This document shows positions 1 to 8,531 of a stretch of DNA of 35,716 bases, piece by piece. Positions within the stretch are counted from its first letter, which is position 1; each line of letters starts with the position of its first letter. The DNA is from Methanolobus sp. (GTDB lineage: Archaea > Halobacteriota > Methanosarcinia > Methanosarcinales > Methanosarcinaceae), in NCBI GenBank assembly GCA_021767785.1, contig JAASSR010000012.1:1-35716 (forward strand), read 5' to 3'. Below the pieces are notes generated by a model that did not search any database, was not told the origin of the DNA, and saw nothing but the letters and a program-made list of their open reading frames with translations. Made by a program: the position numbers and the translations under genes.

Positions 1-9
1 GTGATAATA

Positions 10-1944
10 ATGAATCTTGGACTTGGCATAGATACTGGCGGTACATATACGGATTCTGTGATAATGAATCTTGAGGACGGATCAATAATAGATTCAAATA
101 AATCGCTTACTACTTATCCTGATATAATCAAGGGCATAATTAATTCAATTGAAGGCCTTAAAACTGAATATCTTATTAATGTAAAATTTACTTCAGTATC
201 AACCACACTCGCAACCAACACCACACTAGAAGGCAAGGGATACCCGGCAGGTCTTATACTTATTGGATATAATTTATCCCGGGATGTCCCTACCGATCAC
301 ATTCTTTCCATAGAAGGCGGGCATGATTCAGACGGGAATGAAGTAGAGCCCCTGGGCAAACTGGAGGAGGTGAAGAATTTTGTAAAAATGAATCAAGATA
401 AGGTCTCTTCCTTTGCTGTATCATCTTATTTTGGAGTGCGCAATCCGGAACATGAACTTATGATAAAAAAAATAATCCAGGATCTTACGGACCTCCCTGT
501 TGTCTGCGGACATGAACTTTCCATGGATCTTGGAGCATACGAAAGAGCTTTGACCGCACTTCTTAATGCCCAGTTGATTCCGGTAATAGACCAGTTCATA
601 AGATCAGTACGGTCTGTAATGCAGGACAAGAATATCAATTCGGTTTTAATGATGATGAGATGTGACGGTTCACTGGTCAGGATCGAAGAGGCATTGAAAA
701 AACCTGTGGAATCCATATTTTCCGGGCCTGCTGCCAGTCTGCTTGGAGCTGCACATTTAACAGGTCTCAAGGATTGCCTGACCATAGATGTTGGAGGTAC
801 GAGTACAGATATTTCTATGATTCACAATGGTATGCCTGTAATCAGTAGTTCCGGTGCCGTGATCGGAGGCTGGGATACAATGGTCAAGGCCATCAAAATG
901 AATACCTCTGCAATTGGAGGGGACAGTCATGTATGGATGTATGAAAAAACGCATATCGGACCTAACAGGGTCATACCTCTATGTCTTTGTGCTGCCGAAT
1001 TTCCTTCTATAATAAACAAATTACAGAACGCTGAAAGGATATCAAGGCGTATAATGAATGATATCATCCAGCCAACAACATTCTTCATGTGCAATGGTGT
1101 AAAATCCCATTGCCTGCATGCCTCGGAACTTGATGGAGAAGAGATAGAAATATTTGATGCAATTACAGAAGAACCTTCTTCAATATCAGATATTGCATCA
1201 AAGACAAATAAACATCCACTGATGTTCGAAAGCATACTTAGAAAGCTCATACAGAAACGATATATAAAGCAGATAGGTTTCACACCGACCGATGTTCTGC
1301 ATGTGACCGGAGACTATACCAGATGGGATTCCAATGCATCGATGTTAGGGGCTACGATACTTTCAGAATATACTTCCATGGAGTCCCTTGATCTTTGTGA
1401 CAAAATAAAAGAGGACGTAGCCAAAGGATTTGTGCTTAATCTCATTTCACACTGCGCAGATAACGTGAAGAAAACCGATCTGGAAAAAATATTGAATAAT
1501 ACAGAATTAATGAAATTCATGCTAAAGACCCCTGTAGTAATGGTGGGTGCACCTGTGACTGCATATGTGAAAGATATGAAACATTTCATTAATGCGGATA
1601 TAAGGATTCCGGAATACCATGAAGTGGGTAATGCTGTAGGTGCCCTGGTAGGTAATGTGGTCTATAGGGAAGAGGTTCTGATAAGACCCACCGCACCTGG
1701 TAGCTCACAGTATCTGCTATTCTCTGAAAAAGGAAGATACACCTTTGATGACTATCAGGAGGCACTTGAAACTGCAAATTCACTTGTAAACAGTACTGTT
1801 TCAGAGTATATGGCAGATTACGGATTAAGTATGGACAATGTCATGTTCGATCTTGAATGTAATAATATCGGTAGTGTTGGAACTGTACCTCTTGAGACAA
1901 AGATCGTGGGAATAGCTGTTGGTTCTCCAAGGAAGGTAATATGA
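10..1944 (+). CDS. Hydantoinase/oxoprolinase (HyuA)-like ASKHA-fold protein, possible corrinoid/methyltransferase-associated ATPase
   Basis: ORF 1-1944. N-terminal GIDTGGTYTDSV and internal TIDVGGTSTDIS motifs typical of HyuA/acetone-carboxylase-beta-type ASKHA proteins. ATG at 10 is the likely start (the ORF opens with GTG at the window edge). Its stop overlaps the next start (ATGA at 1941-1944). Confidence 0.8.
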   Translation: MNLGLGIDTGGTYTDSVIMNLEDGSIIDSNKSLTTYPDIIKGIINSIEGLKTEYLINVKFTSVSTTLATNTTLEGKGYPAGLILIGYNLSRDVPTDHILSIEGGHDSDGNEVEPLGKLEEVKNFVKMNQDKVSSFAVSSYFGVRNPEHELMIKKIIQDLTDLPVVCGHELSMDLGAYERALTALLNAQLIPVIDQFIRSVRSVMQDKNINSVLMMMRCDGSLVRIEEALKKPVESIFSGPAASLLGAAHLTGLKDCLTIDVGGTSTDISMIHNGMPVISSSGAVIGGWDTMVKAIKMNTSAIGGDSHVWMYEKTHIGPNRVIPLCLCAAEFPSIINKLQNAERISRRIMNDIIQPTTFFMCNGVKSHCLHASELDGEEIEIFDAITEEPSSISDIASKTNKHPLMFESILRKLIQKRYIKQIGFTPTDVLHVTGDYTRWDSNASMLGATILSEYTSMESLDLCDKIKEDVAKGFVLNLISHCADNVKKTDLEKILNNTELMKFMLKTPVVMVGAPVTAYVKDMKHFINADIRIPEYHEVGNAVGALVGNVVYREEVLIRPTAPGSSQYLLFSEKGRYTFDDYQEALETANSLVNSTVSEYMADYGLSMDNVMFDLECNNIGSVGTVPLETKIVGIAVGSPRKVI

Positions 1945-3551
1945 GCACATCTCTGGAACATATGCAAAATACGCATGCTTTGGATAATATTGATGCCCTG
2001 CGTCAGAGTGTAAACAATCGCATAGGTATCAGGGAAGATGTTGAAGAAGATGAACTAATCTATCAGATGCTGCAGGCATCCCATGATATCAAAGATCTCT
2101 TTGCATCATCTTTTGGACCTCGTGGGCTTAGTAAGTTAATAATCAGTCCCACAGATGATGTCTATCTTACAACTGACGGGAAGACGATAATTGAAGAGAT
2201 CGATGTGTTGCATCCAGTTGTTACTTCCTTTAAAAAACTTGCAATGTCCATGGACAGGGTATGCGGTGATGGTACAAAGACCGCGGTAATTCTTGCTTCT
2301 TCCTTAATCGAGAATGCTGCTAAACTTGTAGATCAGGGTCTGCATCCGACAACTATCATAAAAGGGTATCAACTTGCTCTGAGCAAAGTGTATGATATCC
2401 TGGATTATGAAACTATCCGAATATATTCTGACAATGACCTGCATTCTGTTATAGAGAATGCCAGCCTGAGTAAAAGTATTGAACCTCAACAGGCCCGTAT
2501 TATAGCAGACATTGTTTTGAATACACTTTTAAATATCAGGGATATTCATGCTGAAGATCGCATCGATCTGAATGATTATGTTAAAGTTATAAAAAAAGTA
2601 GGTGCTCCCTCTATAGAATGCATTTCAGGAATGATACTGGATGAAAAACCTTCAAGATATGACATGCCTGACCATTTGAAAAATGCGAATATCCTTATGA
2701 TAAATGGGAACCTCAAATTTGAGAGTAAGATCATAAATTCCCAGCGTAATATAAGATTCGATGGTTTTGACAATTCAACACTTCTTCTGGAAGGACAAAT
2801 GAAAGCGTTGAAAATTATGTCACAGAAGCTAATCGATTCCGGAGCTAATTTGATCCTCTGTGAAGGGGATGTGGATGAATCAGTAGAGGAATCCCTTGCA
2901 AAGCATGGTATTTTGCTTTTTAAAAAGCTGAAGATAAGAGACATGGAAATGATCTCAAAAGCAACAGGTGCAAATATAATTTCCATCAAGGATGATATAA
3001 TTCCTCATGACGTAGGATTTGTTGATGAGGTTCAAGTTAAAAAAAGAAACGGTGAATATTTTCTTTTCCTCTCTGCAGATAAACAGCCGATATCCACTAT
3101 TCTGATATGGGAACCTTTCAGATATGCCCTTGAAAAAGTTGAGGAAGCAGTAGATGATGCCATTAATAATGCAGCATTTATTTTGAAAAGTCCTCTTGTC
3201 GTTAAAGGAGGAGGAGATATTGAATTTGTACTTTCACAGATGCTCAGGAATTATTCTTCCACTGTTGAAGGAAAAGAGCAACTTGCAGTAATCGAATATG
3301 CAAACGCACTTGAAGAAATTCCCAGAACACTCGCACGTAATACAGGTCTAAATGAAGTTGACGCAATGACAACAATGCTCAATTCGTATAACAAGGGAAT
3401 TGATTGCAGAATCGATCTTACAAGAAAGATTGTTGCCAACAACCCTCCTGTATATGATTCAGCAAATATCAAACAGATGGCTGTTATCGCGGCAACAGAG
3501 GCTGTAAGCAATATGTTGAGAATTGATCAGATCGTATTGAAAAAATCCTGA
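1941..3551 (+). CDS. Divergent group II chaperonin (thermosome/Hsp60-like paralog)
   Basis: Co-linear with thermosome over full length: SSFGPRGLSKLI, TTDGKTIIEEIDVLHPVV, GDGTKTAVILASSLI, GANLILCEGDVDE, RDMEMISKATGANI, VVKGGGDIEFVLS, AATEAVSNMLRIDQIV. Several normally near-invariant positions differ. Confidence 0.85.
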   Translation: MSTSLEHMQNTHALDNIDALRQSVNNRIGIREDVEEDELIYQMLQASHDIKDLFASSFGPRGLSKLIISPTDDVYLTTDGKTIIEEIDVLHPVVTSFKKLAMSMDRVCGDGTKTAVILASSLIENAAKLVDQGLHPTTIIKGYQLALSKVYDILDYETIRIYSDNDLHSVIENASLSKSIEPQQARIIADIVLNTLLNIRDIHAEDRIDLNDYVKVIKKVGAPSIECISGMILDEKPSRYDMPDHLKNANILMINGNLKFESKIINSQRNIRFDGFDNSTLLLEGQMKALKIMSQKLIDSGANLILCEGDVDESVEESLAKHGILLFKKLKIRDMEMISKATGANIISIKDDIIPHDVGFVDEVQVKKRNGEYFLFLSADKQPISTILIWEPFRYALEKVEEAVDDAINNAAFILKSPLVVKGGGDIEFVLSQMLRNYSSTVEGKEQLAVIEYANALEEIPRTLARNTGLNEVDAMTTMLNSYNKGIDCRIDLTRKIVANNPPVYDSANIKQMAVIAATEAVSNMLRIDQIVLKKS

Positions 3552-3562
3552 GGAGAGTTTTA

Positions 3563-4687
3563 ATGCCTGATGTAATGACTTCAAAGGAACGTTTTATCAA
3601 CGCTCTTGAATTAAAGGAAGTGGACAGGGTGCCACTGGGTTATTTGTGGTTTGGAGCTGGTGATGCGGTACTTGACCGGATGAATGCGAACATGAAGGAT
3701 GTTTATTATTCTCCAAAAGGAATAGCCAGAGCACAGTTATTAGCAAGGGAAATGTATCACCATGACAATGTTATGTCTCCATGGGGTTGTTTGCTTGTGG
3801 AAGCAGAGGCATTTGGAGCAAAAATAAACATCAAGAAAGATGGTTATCCATCAATTGCAGAATTTCCTTTAAAGTCTGCAAAAGAATACGAAAACATAGA
3901 TCCAATAGATATCGAACGCTCAGAAAGAGTAAAGACCATTCAAGAGTCGATAAGCTTGCTCAAAGAACAGGTTGAGGATGAAGTTTTTATTAGCTGTGCG
4001 ATGCTTACTCCTCTCATGCTTGCTTCCCAGTTAATGGATGGGAGCAGGATGTTAATTGAAATGGTAAAGGATAGCGATAATTTCCATTCACTACTTGATG
4101 TTCTCACTGATAGTTGCATCGCCTTTGCAGACATAATGCTTGACGCAGGAGCAGACGGCGCATTTATTGAGAACGGCGGTAGCACGTCGGATCTTTTCAG
4201 CCCTGATATGGCAGAGAAATTTGGTTTTCAGTACTCTAAGAAATTATATTCACACATACAGGATAGTGGTGGTTATGTACTATCGCATAACTGTGCAAAC
4301 CATGCCTTCTATGAACTGGAAAAGGCTCTTGAACCTGATGCTTTGAACTTTTTCTTTGGAAATGTGGAAGCACTCGGGAAAAAGTATGGAGTCGATTGCG
4401 TGAAACTCCACAATCATAAACATATTGGTTGCAGTGAACGATATTGTTTCAGGGATTTCAAATACCTTACTGATTCAGGCATATGCCTGATGGGGAATGT
4501 CAATCCCTATGCATTCAATTCAGAAAGTATCGGCAATATCGCGGCCGAAGTTAAGAGTTGTATGGATGCAGCTCCAGACAGGGGCTTTATACTATCCACA
4601 GGATGTGAGATACCACTTAATACACCTCAGGAAGAGATGGAAATTCTCTGGGAATCGATGAGGTCTTACTCAGAAGTGGAGGATTGA
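3563..4687 (+). CDS. Uroporphyrinogen decarboxylase-family protein, MtaA/MtbA-like (methylcobamide:CoM methyltransferase-like)
   Basis: UroD-fold N-terminus (SKERFINALELKEVDRVPLGY). His-X-Cys (LSHNCANH) and a distal Cys (LSTGCEIPLNTP) in the positions of the Zn ligands of MtaA/MtbA. Confidence 0.8.
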   Translation: MPDVMTSKERFINALELKEVDRVPLGYLWFGAGDAVLDRMNANMKDVYYSPKGIARAQLLAREMYHHDNVMSPWGCLLVEAEAFGAKINIKKDGYPSIAEFPLKSAKEYENIDPIDIERSERVKTIQESISLLKEQVEDEVFISCAMLTPLMLASQLMDGSRMLIEMVKDSDNFHSLLDVLTDSCIAFADIMLDAGADGAFIENGGSTSDLFSPDMAEKFGFQYSKKLYSHIQDSGGYVLSHNCANHAFYELEKALEPDALNFFFGNVEALGKKYGVDCVKLHNHKHIGCSERYCFRDFKYLTDSGICLMGNVNPYAFNSESIGNIAAEVKSCMDAAPDRGFILSTGCEIPLNTPQEEMEILWESMRSYSEVED

Positions 4688-4688
4688 A

Positions 4689-6308
4689 ATGTACGGAATA
4701 GCATTAGATGTGGGAACCAGCGGCTTCAGGGCACAATTGATCGATCTGGAAACGAAAGAAGTTGTTACTACTTCAATGACAATGAAACATCCGTTACCAG
4801 GTGGGAACGTAACCGATCACCTTGACTTTGCCATATCTGTTGGAGAAGATGTGGCACACAGTATCATCATAGATGCTGTAGGAAAAATGATCGAGGGATT
4901 CGATGTAGACCCACTGATGATATCAAAGATGGCGGTATGTGGTAATCCAATACAACTATCACTTTTCCAGAATTCTGAGATACGTGATCTGGCCTATGTG
5001 GGTGAAAACATGCGAAAAAGAATGGGCATAGATAATATACAGCGTAATGCCCGAATATTCAAGGCTTCAGATATATTCCATGAAATTTTAAACCTTGATA
5101 ATTGTTTGATAAGCATCCCACCTGCCATCGAGCATGAGATCGGCGCTGACGCACTTGCCATGATGGTGGAGACGGATTTCCTCGAACAGGAAGAACCAAC
5201 TCTTGTAACGGATTACGGAACGAACGCTGAGATGGCCATAAAGGTCGGCAACAGGATAATCACGGGAAGTGCAGCCGCCGGACCTGCCATTGAAGGTCAG
5301 GGTATAAGTTGTGGTATGCTTGCCGGACCCGGAGCGATAACAGATGTTAATATGGAAGATGATGCCTGGAGAATATCTGTACTCGATGAGAACATGGAAA
5401 CTGTAGAAGGCCATCTTATAGATCCGGTAAGTGGAACAATATTTGAAGAATCGGATACAGTACCAGATGGAATCACAGGGACAGGTCTTATTTCCATTTT
5501 GTCTCTTGCGATGGAAACCGGGATAATTATCACTCCACCTAAGCTAAAATACGGAAATATCATACTGGGTGAGGGTATAGAGGTAACAGAAAAGGATATA
5601 GTAGAGGCTGGCAAGGCCATCGGTGCCATAAGAGCTGCTCAGCTAACACTGATACATGAGTCCGGGATTGAATATGAAGACCTTGAAACGATGTATATGA
5701 GCGGTGCTTCCGGGACCTATGTTGACGCTCTCAAAGCAAGAAAAATAGGATCATGTCCCGATTTTACAAATAAAACAGTGCAATTTGGAAACACATCCCT
5801 TTCCCTTGCAAGGGACATAGTTACTGAAAAAGTGCAACTGGATGTATTGATTGAATTGTCAGGGCAGATAAAGACTGATCATCTTATGATGGCAACCAAC
5901 GAAACCTTCAAGAAATTATACGCCTGTGAACTGGGGTACTGGACAGAGGGTATGTCCATGAAGGTGTACCGGAAACTTCTGAAGATGTCTAAATTGCCTG
6001 AACTTCCGGATTCTGTAGAATATCCTGTAATTGAGAAAAAAATGCGAAAAGATATCAGTAACAATGGTTCAGGTCGAATTAAGGTAGTAGAGGACATAGG
6101 AGGCACTCTTGAAGAGCTTGCAGTGGGGTGCATTATGTGCCATCAGTGCGAAAAAGAATGTCCTGAGGAAGCAATATACATCGAAAAAGAAGATGATCTC
6201 ATTGCAAAGTACAGCACTACAAAATGCCTGGGTACGGCATGCAAAAGATGTGTGAATGTGTGTCCGGTGCATGCGATCGACTACAAAGAAATTAAGCTAA
6301 TGATTTAA
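4689..6308 (+). CDS. RamA-like reductive activase of corrinoid proteins, ASKHA domain plus C-terminal 2x[4Fe-4S] ferredoxin domain
   Basis: N-terminal GIALDVGTSGFRAQLID; TDYGTNAEMAIKVGNRIITGSAAAGPAIEGQGISCGM; C-terminal CIMCHQCEKECP and CLGTACKRCVNVCP ferredoxin-type clusters. This is the architecture of RamA/DUF4445-type activases. Confidence 0.87.
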   Translation: MYGIALDVGTSGFRAQLIDLETKEVVTTSMTMKHPLPGGNVTDHLDFAISVGEDVAHSIIIDAVGKMIEGFDVDPLMISKMAVCGNPIQLSLFQNSEIRDLAYVGENMRKRMGIDNIQRNARIFKASDIFHEILNLDNCLISIPPAIEHEIGADALAMMVETDFLEQEEPTLVTDYGTNAEMAIKVGNRIITGSAAAGPAIEGQGISCGMLAGPGAITDVNMEDDAWRISVLDENMETVEGHLIDPVSGTIFEESDTVPDGITGTGLISILSLAMETGIIITPPKLKYGNIILGEGIEVTEKDIVEAGKAIGAIRAAQLTLIHESGIEYEDLETMYMSGASGTYVDALKARKIGSCPDFTNKTVQFGNTSLSLARDIVTEKVQLDVLIELSGQIKTDHLMMATNETFKKLYACELGYWTEGMSMKVYRKLLKMSKLPELPDSVEYPVIEKKMRKDISNNGSGRIKVVEDIGGTLEELAVGCIMCHQCEKECPEEAIYIEKEDDLIAKYSTTKCLGTACKRCVNVCPVHAIDYKEIKLMI

Positions 6309-6352
6309 AGACAAAATTGAAAAAATCATAAGATGATTACAGGAGCAGTTAG

Positions 6353-6667
6353 ATGAAAGAAGTAAAAGTAAATTCCAGAATATGTGGTTTCACACATATA
6401 ATTAAGGGAAAAAAGGATGGTCAAAAGATAGTTGTTGATATAGATACCCCATGTGAGAAGATCAAAAAGATGGCTCATATGGAAGTCGATATGATGGAAC
6501 TGTTCGATATAAAAGAGAATACTGTAATGGAAAATGCCAAAGAGGCAAGGTGCACTTCTACATGTCTTGTGCCCTGTGCAGTGATGCATGTATGTTGTGT
6601 CGAAGCAGGTTTCATGTCAGACTCACTTACCAAAGAAGCCGAAAGCATCAGTATAGATTTTCTATGA
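6353..6667 (+). CDS. Small Cys-rich protein resembling the DUF6951-type family seen near corrinoid methyltransferases
   Basis: 104 aa; pattern VNSRICGFTHIIKG..VDIDTPCEKIKKMA..CTSTCLVPCAVMHVCCVEAGF. Begins 45 nt after the RamA-like stop on the same strand. Family assignment from memory. Confidence 0.65.
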   Translation: MKEVKVNSRICGFTHIIKGKKDGQKIVVDIDTPCEKIKKMAHMEVDMMELFDIKENTVMENAKEARCTSTCLVPCAVMHVCCVEAGFMSDSLTKEAESISIDFL

Positions 6668-7150
6668 AGAATTTCCTTTATCGATATGCAAATCACTATT
6701 AAGAATTGATAAACATATGTGATTACGAAGTTGGTATTGAATAAAACAATGATGACTAGACATATTTTATTTTTATCTGATAGGTTGTTTTGTTCAAATC
6801 CGCCGCGTCCATGATATTAGTGTGATCATTATATCCCTCAGGCATAGATATTTATACGTATCCAGCCTTTTTCCAGATTGACAGTTAACTTATTTGCGGG
6901 TTAAGAAAGGGATAATTCCATTTGGCTACTTCTTTTAGGTTAATTGCTAAAAAGTGCATCGTATAGATTACGGGATAAGAGGTTCCCGTCTCAATGAAAA
7001 CTGCCATAGCATTACAACCATCAATATCCCGGAGAAGATTAAAATCAATCTGTATCTGAGAGATGAGGCTATGTTCCAGCTGCAATAATTGTAGACTTGG
7101 TGTGGATCAAAAAGAACGGATCATGCGAAGTATCTTGACCTGAGGTTAAC

Positions 7151-7438
7151 ATGTCGAAAATAAACAATAAAGGAAATACAACTATGAGATACAACAACGA
7201 TGGCTATAAAGGCGATTCAAGAGAAGGAAACAAAAGGAATGATGGTAACTACAAAGGTGGAGGAAAACGTGGCGGTGGCAGAAGAGGTAACTTCAATTCC
7301 GGTGGCCCGCGAGAAATGCACAAAGCAACCTGCTCAGACTGTGGGCAGGAAACTGAAGTGCCATTCAAGCCTACTGAAGGCAGACCTGTATATTGCAGAG
7401 AGTGTTTCCAGAACCACAGACCTCCCAGAAGATATTAG
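7151..7438 (+). CDS. Small zinc-ribbon-like (CxxC...CxxC) protein with an RG/GG-rich N-terminal region, putative nucleic-acid binding
   Basis: 95 aa; GGGKRGGGRRGNFNSGGPRE followed by ATCSDCGQETEVPFKPTEGRPVYCRECFQNHRPPRRY. Followed by a strong hairpin plus T-run. Confidence 0.8.
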   Translation: MSKINNKGNTTMRYNNDGYKGDSREGNKRNDGNYKGGGKRGGGRRGNFNSGGPREMHKATCSDCGQETEVPFKPTEGRPVYCRECFQNHRPPRRY

Positions 7439-7468
7439 ACACAATCAACCGGGCTTTCAAATTAGCGG

Positions 7469-7506
7469 GCAAAGTACCTGATACTTTGCATATATTCTTT
7501 TTTTTC
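7469..7506 (+). terminator. Intrinsic-type terminator after the CxxC/RGG gene
   Basis: Perfect 8-bp stem GCAAAGTA (7469-7476) / TACTTTGC (7482-7489), 5-nt loop, then a TTTTTTTT run ending near 7505. Confidence 0.7.
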
Positions 7507-7557
7507 CAAAATACTCATAAATACACTGAATATTAAAATTGATATTCATCAAACATA

Positions 7558-8349
7558 TTAGTTCTCATCTTGATCCGACAAAGGATTAAGTGCAGAGTAA
7601 ATATGGCTCACACCTTCCATGACTTTGAATCCCTTGCCTGTTATCATATAATCTCCCCTTTCATGACGCTGGATGATCATACCTTTTTCCACCAGTTTCT
7701 GAAGATGGAACAGAAGGTTTCCTCCACGAAGACCTGTAAGGTTCGACAGAGCTGAGAAACTCTTTGTCTCTGCTGAAATGGCTTTCATTATATCAAAACG
7801 TTTCTGATGACACAGAGGCTCCAGAATGTCATCAACCACTGTCCCGGCAGGAAGTTTACTGAGGTCCTGCCTCTTCTCCTTGTTTGTCTCGTAGATCTTC
7901 ATAGAACGCATTAGAGTTACCTGTCTTGACAGTATATCGGAAGCTTCGGCAAAACAGATGTCACATTTATCATAGGGAACCATGGTACGAAGCTTCTTGA
8001 GTTCAAGTCGGTTCTCTTCTATGGAGGCTTCATTAACCTTTTCTTCCATTATAAGACCTGCATTCTTCTGCAGTACATTTGAAAGAAGGTTTTTGCATTC
8101 ACCACGCATATCACACTTCTTAACCATATTCTTTTCAAGTCCCTTTCCTGCATCGTCCATCAGATGACGGACAATGACACCTGAATAGTCATCCTTTACA
8201 CTGCGTACAACAGAATCGAGATGCTGGTGATTGGCCGAATCAATGAATGATCTTATATCGTTATGGATATCCGATAGCTTAAGCTTGATATCTGAAAGTT
8301 CTGATTCATAATCAGTATCATGTCTCATGAAGTAAGTATAAGTATTCAA
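7558..8349 (-). CDS. ArsR-like winged-HTH transcriptional regulator with a Cys-containing N-terminal sensor region
   Basis: C-terminal LCHQKRFDIMKAISAETKSFSALSNLTGLRGGNLLFHLQKLVEKGMIIQRHERGDYMITGKG is a typical ArsR-type wHTH. N-terminal KKCDMRGEC and YDKCDIC motifs. Start may be the internal ATG at about 8328. Confidence 0.78.
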   Translation of the reverse strand: MNTYTYFMRHDTDYESELSDIKLKLSDIHNDIRSFIDSANHQHLDSVVRSVKDDYSGVIVRHLMDDAGKGLEKNMVKKCDMRGECKNLLSNVLQKNAGLIMEEKVNEASIEENRLELKKLRTMVPYDKCDICFAEASDILSRQVTLMRSMKIYETNKEKRQDLSKLPAGTVVDDILEPLCHQKRFDIMKAISAETKSFSALSNLTGLRGGNLLFHLQKLVEKGMIIQRHERGDYMITGKGFKVMEGVSHIYSALNPLSDQDEN

Positions 8350-8470
8350 GATTTAAAGGGTTTTTGTATAATATTTAAAAGTTGTAAAACTATACTTCAA
8401 TGTATTTAGTATATTACAATGCCGATTAAGTATATATGAGAAACTGTACTATTAGATATTGCTGACACAT

Positions 8471-8480
8471 ACTCCGGAGT
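8471..8480. promoter_or_regulatory. Perfect palindrome ACTCCGGAGT in the divergent intergenic region, candidate operator
   Basis: Read directly; lies between the divergent regulator (7558-8349) and the MTH865-like gene (8532). Confidence 0.35.
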
Positions 8481-8531
8481 TAAATAGCAACTAAGCAACT
8501 AAAAAAAATACGACATAAAGGAGACAGTTAA

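Noticed and set aside
426-1783. Minus-strand ORFs of 60-120 aa opposite the HyuA-like gene (and similar antisense ORFs throughout the window)
   Set aside because: They lie opposite strong coding sequences, have low-complexity Ser/Ile-rich translations and no recognisable domain; typical shadow ORFs.
1-6667. Pyrrolysine (in-frame TAG readthrough) methyltransferase gene within the corrinoid-type operon
   Set aside because: All genes here are uninterrupted, and no MtmB/MtbB/MttB-like sequence was seen.
6791-6811. TGTTCAAATCCGCCGCGTCCA, resembling a tRNA T-loop and 3' end (possible att site or tRNA fragment)
   Set aside because: The 5' half of the T-stem (TTTTG) does not pair with CCGCC, and no D-arm or anticodon arm is present upstream.
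7200-7481. Second overlapping + strand ORF (93 aa) in the CxxC/RGG gene region
   Set aside because: Out-of-frame overlap; the 7151 frame encodes the recognisable CxxC motifs and ends before the terminator.
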